Below are positions 61,950 to 64,000 of a DNA stretch of 64,000 nucleotides, piece by piece (position 1 is the first letter of the stretch; every line of letters begins with the position of its first letter). Both the position numbers and the translations under genes were made by a program. Source of the DNA: Anas platyrhynchos (Eukaryota; Chordata; Aves; Anseriformes; Anatidae); NCBI RefSeq assembly GCF_047663525.1, contig NC_092600.1:1-64000 (forward strand), read 5' to 3'. Below the pieces are notes generated by a model. That model saw only the letters and a list, made by a program, of their open reading frames with translations, searched no databases and was not told the origin of the DNA.

Positions 61950-64000
61950 GAAAGCTGTGTTCATGGACAGGTACTGCTGTGATATGAACATGGGGCTGTG
62001 CAGTCATGCAGGTGCTGTGCATCATATTGCAATGGACATTTTGTTTGATGTAGTGCTTGTAGACAGGAAGGACACTGTTTGTTTGGTCTTTCTCTTAAAT
62101 CAACATCAGGTACTAACACTGAACCACAGCACTATCAAAACCACTGGTTCATGGCCAGTATTAAAACTATCAAAGGATTATTTATTTATTTATTTATTTA
62201 TTTTAAAGGCATAAGATAACGTACCCTATAGGTGAAGGGTCCTGTTGTGCAGATGAAGGGCCTTGTTGTGCCAAGGGGAAACAAGTAATTTATCTGCTGG
62301 AGCTGGATTTCCATGTCTACCTTGGGATTATGACTGATTTTAGTTGGTATGAGCAAGCAGAAATCAGAAATATTCAGAAACATAACTGGAGTTTCAAAAA
62401 GCAGTAATAATTTCCTGGTAATAAAGAAAATAGCTTGTAAAATTTATGAGGAGGCAAAGTTTAAACACACACACACAAAAGAATGAAAATGAAAAGTTAT
62501 TTCAAAAATGTTTACCAGATAGAACAAAGAAATTAATAATACAAAAGGACTACTGTAGCTAAAAGCTCATACCACTTAAGAAATGATATGAAATCACTGT
62601 TAAGAATGATAATAAAAAGAGAAAAGAAATAGATTTTTGTTAACACATAGTGACATATTTGTCAGAAGAAAAAATACAGCTAAGTAAATAAATTCTGAGC
62701 CTGTAGGAGCAGATTATCAAGACAATTTTAAATGTACCAGTGTAAAAGATAGCCCGATCCTGGTATAGCTCTAACAGTATCACAGAATCACAGAATTTCT
62801 AGGTTGGAAGAGACCTCAAGATCATCAAGTCCAACCTCTGACCTAACACTAACCAGTTCTCCACTAAACCATATCGCTAAGTTCAACATCTAAACATGTT
62901 TTAAAGACCTCCAGGGATGGTGACTCCACCACTTCCCTGGGCAGCCTATTCCAATGCCTCACGACCCTTTCGGTAAAGAAGTTCTTCCTAAGATCCAACC
63001 TAAAACTCCCCTGGCGCAACATTAGCCCATTCCCCCTCGTCCTGTCACCAGGCACGTGGGAGAATAGACCAACCCCCACCTCACTACAGCCTCCTTTAAG
63101 GTATCTGTAGAGAGCGATAAGGCCGCCCCTGAGCCTCCTTTTCTCCAGGCTGAACAAGCCCAGGTCCCTCAGCCGCTCCTCGTAGGACTTGTTCTCCAGG
63201 CCCCTCACCAGCTTCGTCGCCCTTCTCTGGACCCGCTCAAGCACCTCGATGTCCTTCTTGTAGCGAGGGGCCCAAAACAAAAAACAGTAGCTGAAGTTAA
63301 TAAGTTATTAATACAATGAATATGTTTGCTGTAAATTTATAAAGAAGCATGTTGAAGTACTTGTTTCTCAGAGCATGATGCAGAACTTTCTAGGCTACTA
63401 GAAAGAAGGAAAGTTGATATGAAACAGGTATTATGAATACTTTTTTTGCTTAAAAAAAAAAAAAAAAAAGTCACAGGCACCTTGCAAGCAAGACTCTTAT
63501 AACAAATGGCTAATGCATCTGCTGCTATGACACATTTTAGAATATAAGAGAAATCCCAGCCAGGATATACAACAATGTCATTCAGTATTAGCAAAGGATG
63601 AGCAAGATGACCCAAATAGTACATCATAAAACCTCAGCAAGGTAATGCAAAAGACCATTTCATCTAGTAAAAAATGAAATGCTGGAAATACAATGAATAC
63701 CAGTCAGTAGGATTTAGTTGAAATTGAGTTTTGATAAACAATTTATTTTTTTTTTATAATGAGACTTCAAAGTACAGTTAACAATAATACAATATTAATG
63801 CAAGCAACGTGTACATACATAAGTCCATAGGCCCTGATGGGAGAGCTGAGGGAACTGGTAGATGTCATTGTGAAGCCACTCTTGATAATCTTTGCTCGAT
63901 CATGATACAGGCTGAGAGAGCCGGAACTGTTAAGCCTGGACAAGAGAAGGCTCAGGGGATCTCATAAATGTATGTAAACACATGATTGGAGGTTGCAGTA
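61950..64000 (-). repeat. Large inverted repeat, right arm, interrupted, runs off the window
   Basis: The arm is split by 1,550 bp (62,305-63,854) absent from the left arm; this insertion includes a young CR1. The last base of the window still matches the left arm (near 59,019-59,027), so the palindrome continues beyond 64,000. A (TTTA)n run is at 62,179-62,203. Confidence 0.8.
62775..63290 (-). mobile_element. CR1 LINE, young 5'-truncated copy
   Basis: The minus strand carries an open 138-codon frame of the CR1 reverse transcriptase C-terminus ([20 protein letters not shown].., ..[20 protein letters not shown]..). It is followed by the 3' UTR with GACTTGATGATCTTGAGGTC and the terminal TTCTGTGATTCTGTGATA repeat at about 62,778. 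The intact frame and close fit to CR1 consensus mark it as the youngest LINE here. It is 5' truncated. Confidence 0.93.

Overview
The window is the end of a bird chromosome. It opens on perfect (CCCTAA)n, C-rich strand reading inward, so base 1 is at or near a real telomere. The avian assignment rests on CR1 LINE fragments, two solo LTRs of a common avian ERVL-like type, and a complete two-exon EGR1 (ZENK) gene of avian form. No bacterial-type genes, CRISPR array, tRNA or rRNA are visible.

Layout: (1) 1-8,320, telomere passing into a degenerate telomere-like higher-order repeat. Three near-identical GC-rich islands of about 0.9 kb sit inside it, each carrying the same two-exon fragment of an unidentified gene on the minus strand. 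(2) 8,345-10,950, a junction module, a solo LTR and a decayed retroviral gag fragment. (3) 10,950-26,345, a subtelomeric block family in about two tandem copies of about 7 kb, including a 26-bp CpG-dense satellite (33 + 8 units) and a 1,508-bp tandem duplication. Some blocks carry a minus-strand CCAAT / GC-box / TATA / splice-donor arrangement. (4) 26,349-27,230, an interstitial telomere tract followed by the same junction module as at 8,345, preceded here by eight 62-bp units with ZNF143-, YY1- and ETS-like motifs. (5) 27,911-28,630, nine 80-bp units, each carrying a CTCF upstream motif plus CTCF core in one orientation and, in most, an NRF1 palindrome.

The proximal half is more ordinary euchromatin. 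A minus-strand copy of the C-terminal exons of an INTS6-family gene (30.7-34.25 kb) is broken by a stop codon and two frameshifts. A CpG island with a ZNF143-type element lies at 38.0-38.7 kb. A second CpG island at 47.5-48.15 kb holds three perfect CArG boxes within 55 bp. EGR1 lies at 51.1-54.2 kb on the minus strand, with a TATA box, four perfect and one imperfect CArG box, and a large CpG island. Upstream of EGR1 (56-64 kb) are only CR1 fragments and a large interrupted inverted repeat that runs off the window.

EGR1 is the only intact protein-coding gene I can support. The most unusual content is the set of minisatellites built from regulatory-protein motifs (CTCF/NRF1, ZNF143/YY1/ETS) between telomeric repeats and genes. 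It looks like a repeat-encoded boundary, but binding is inferred from motifs only.
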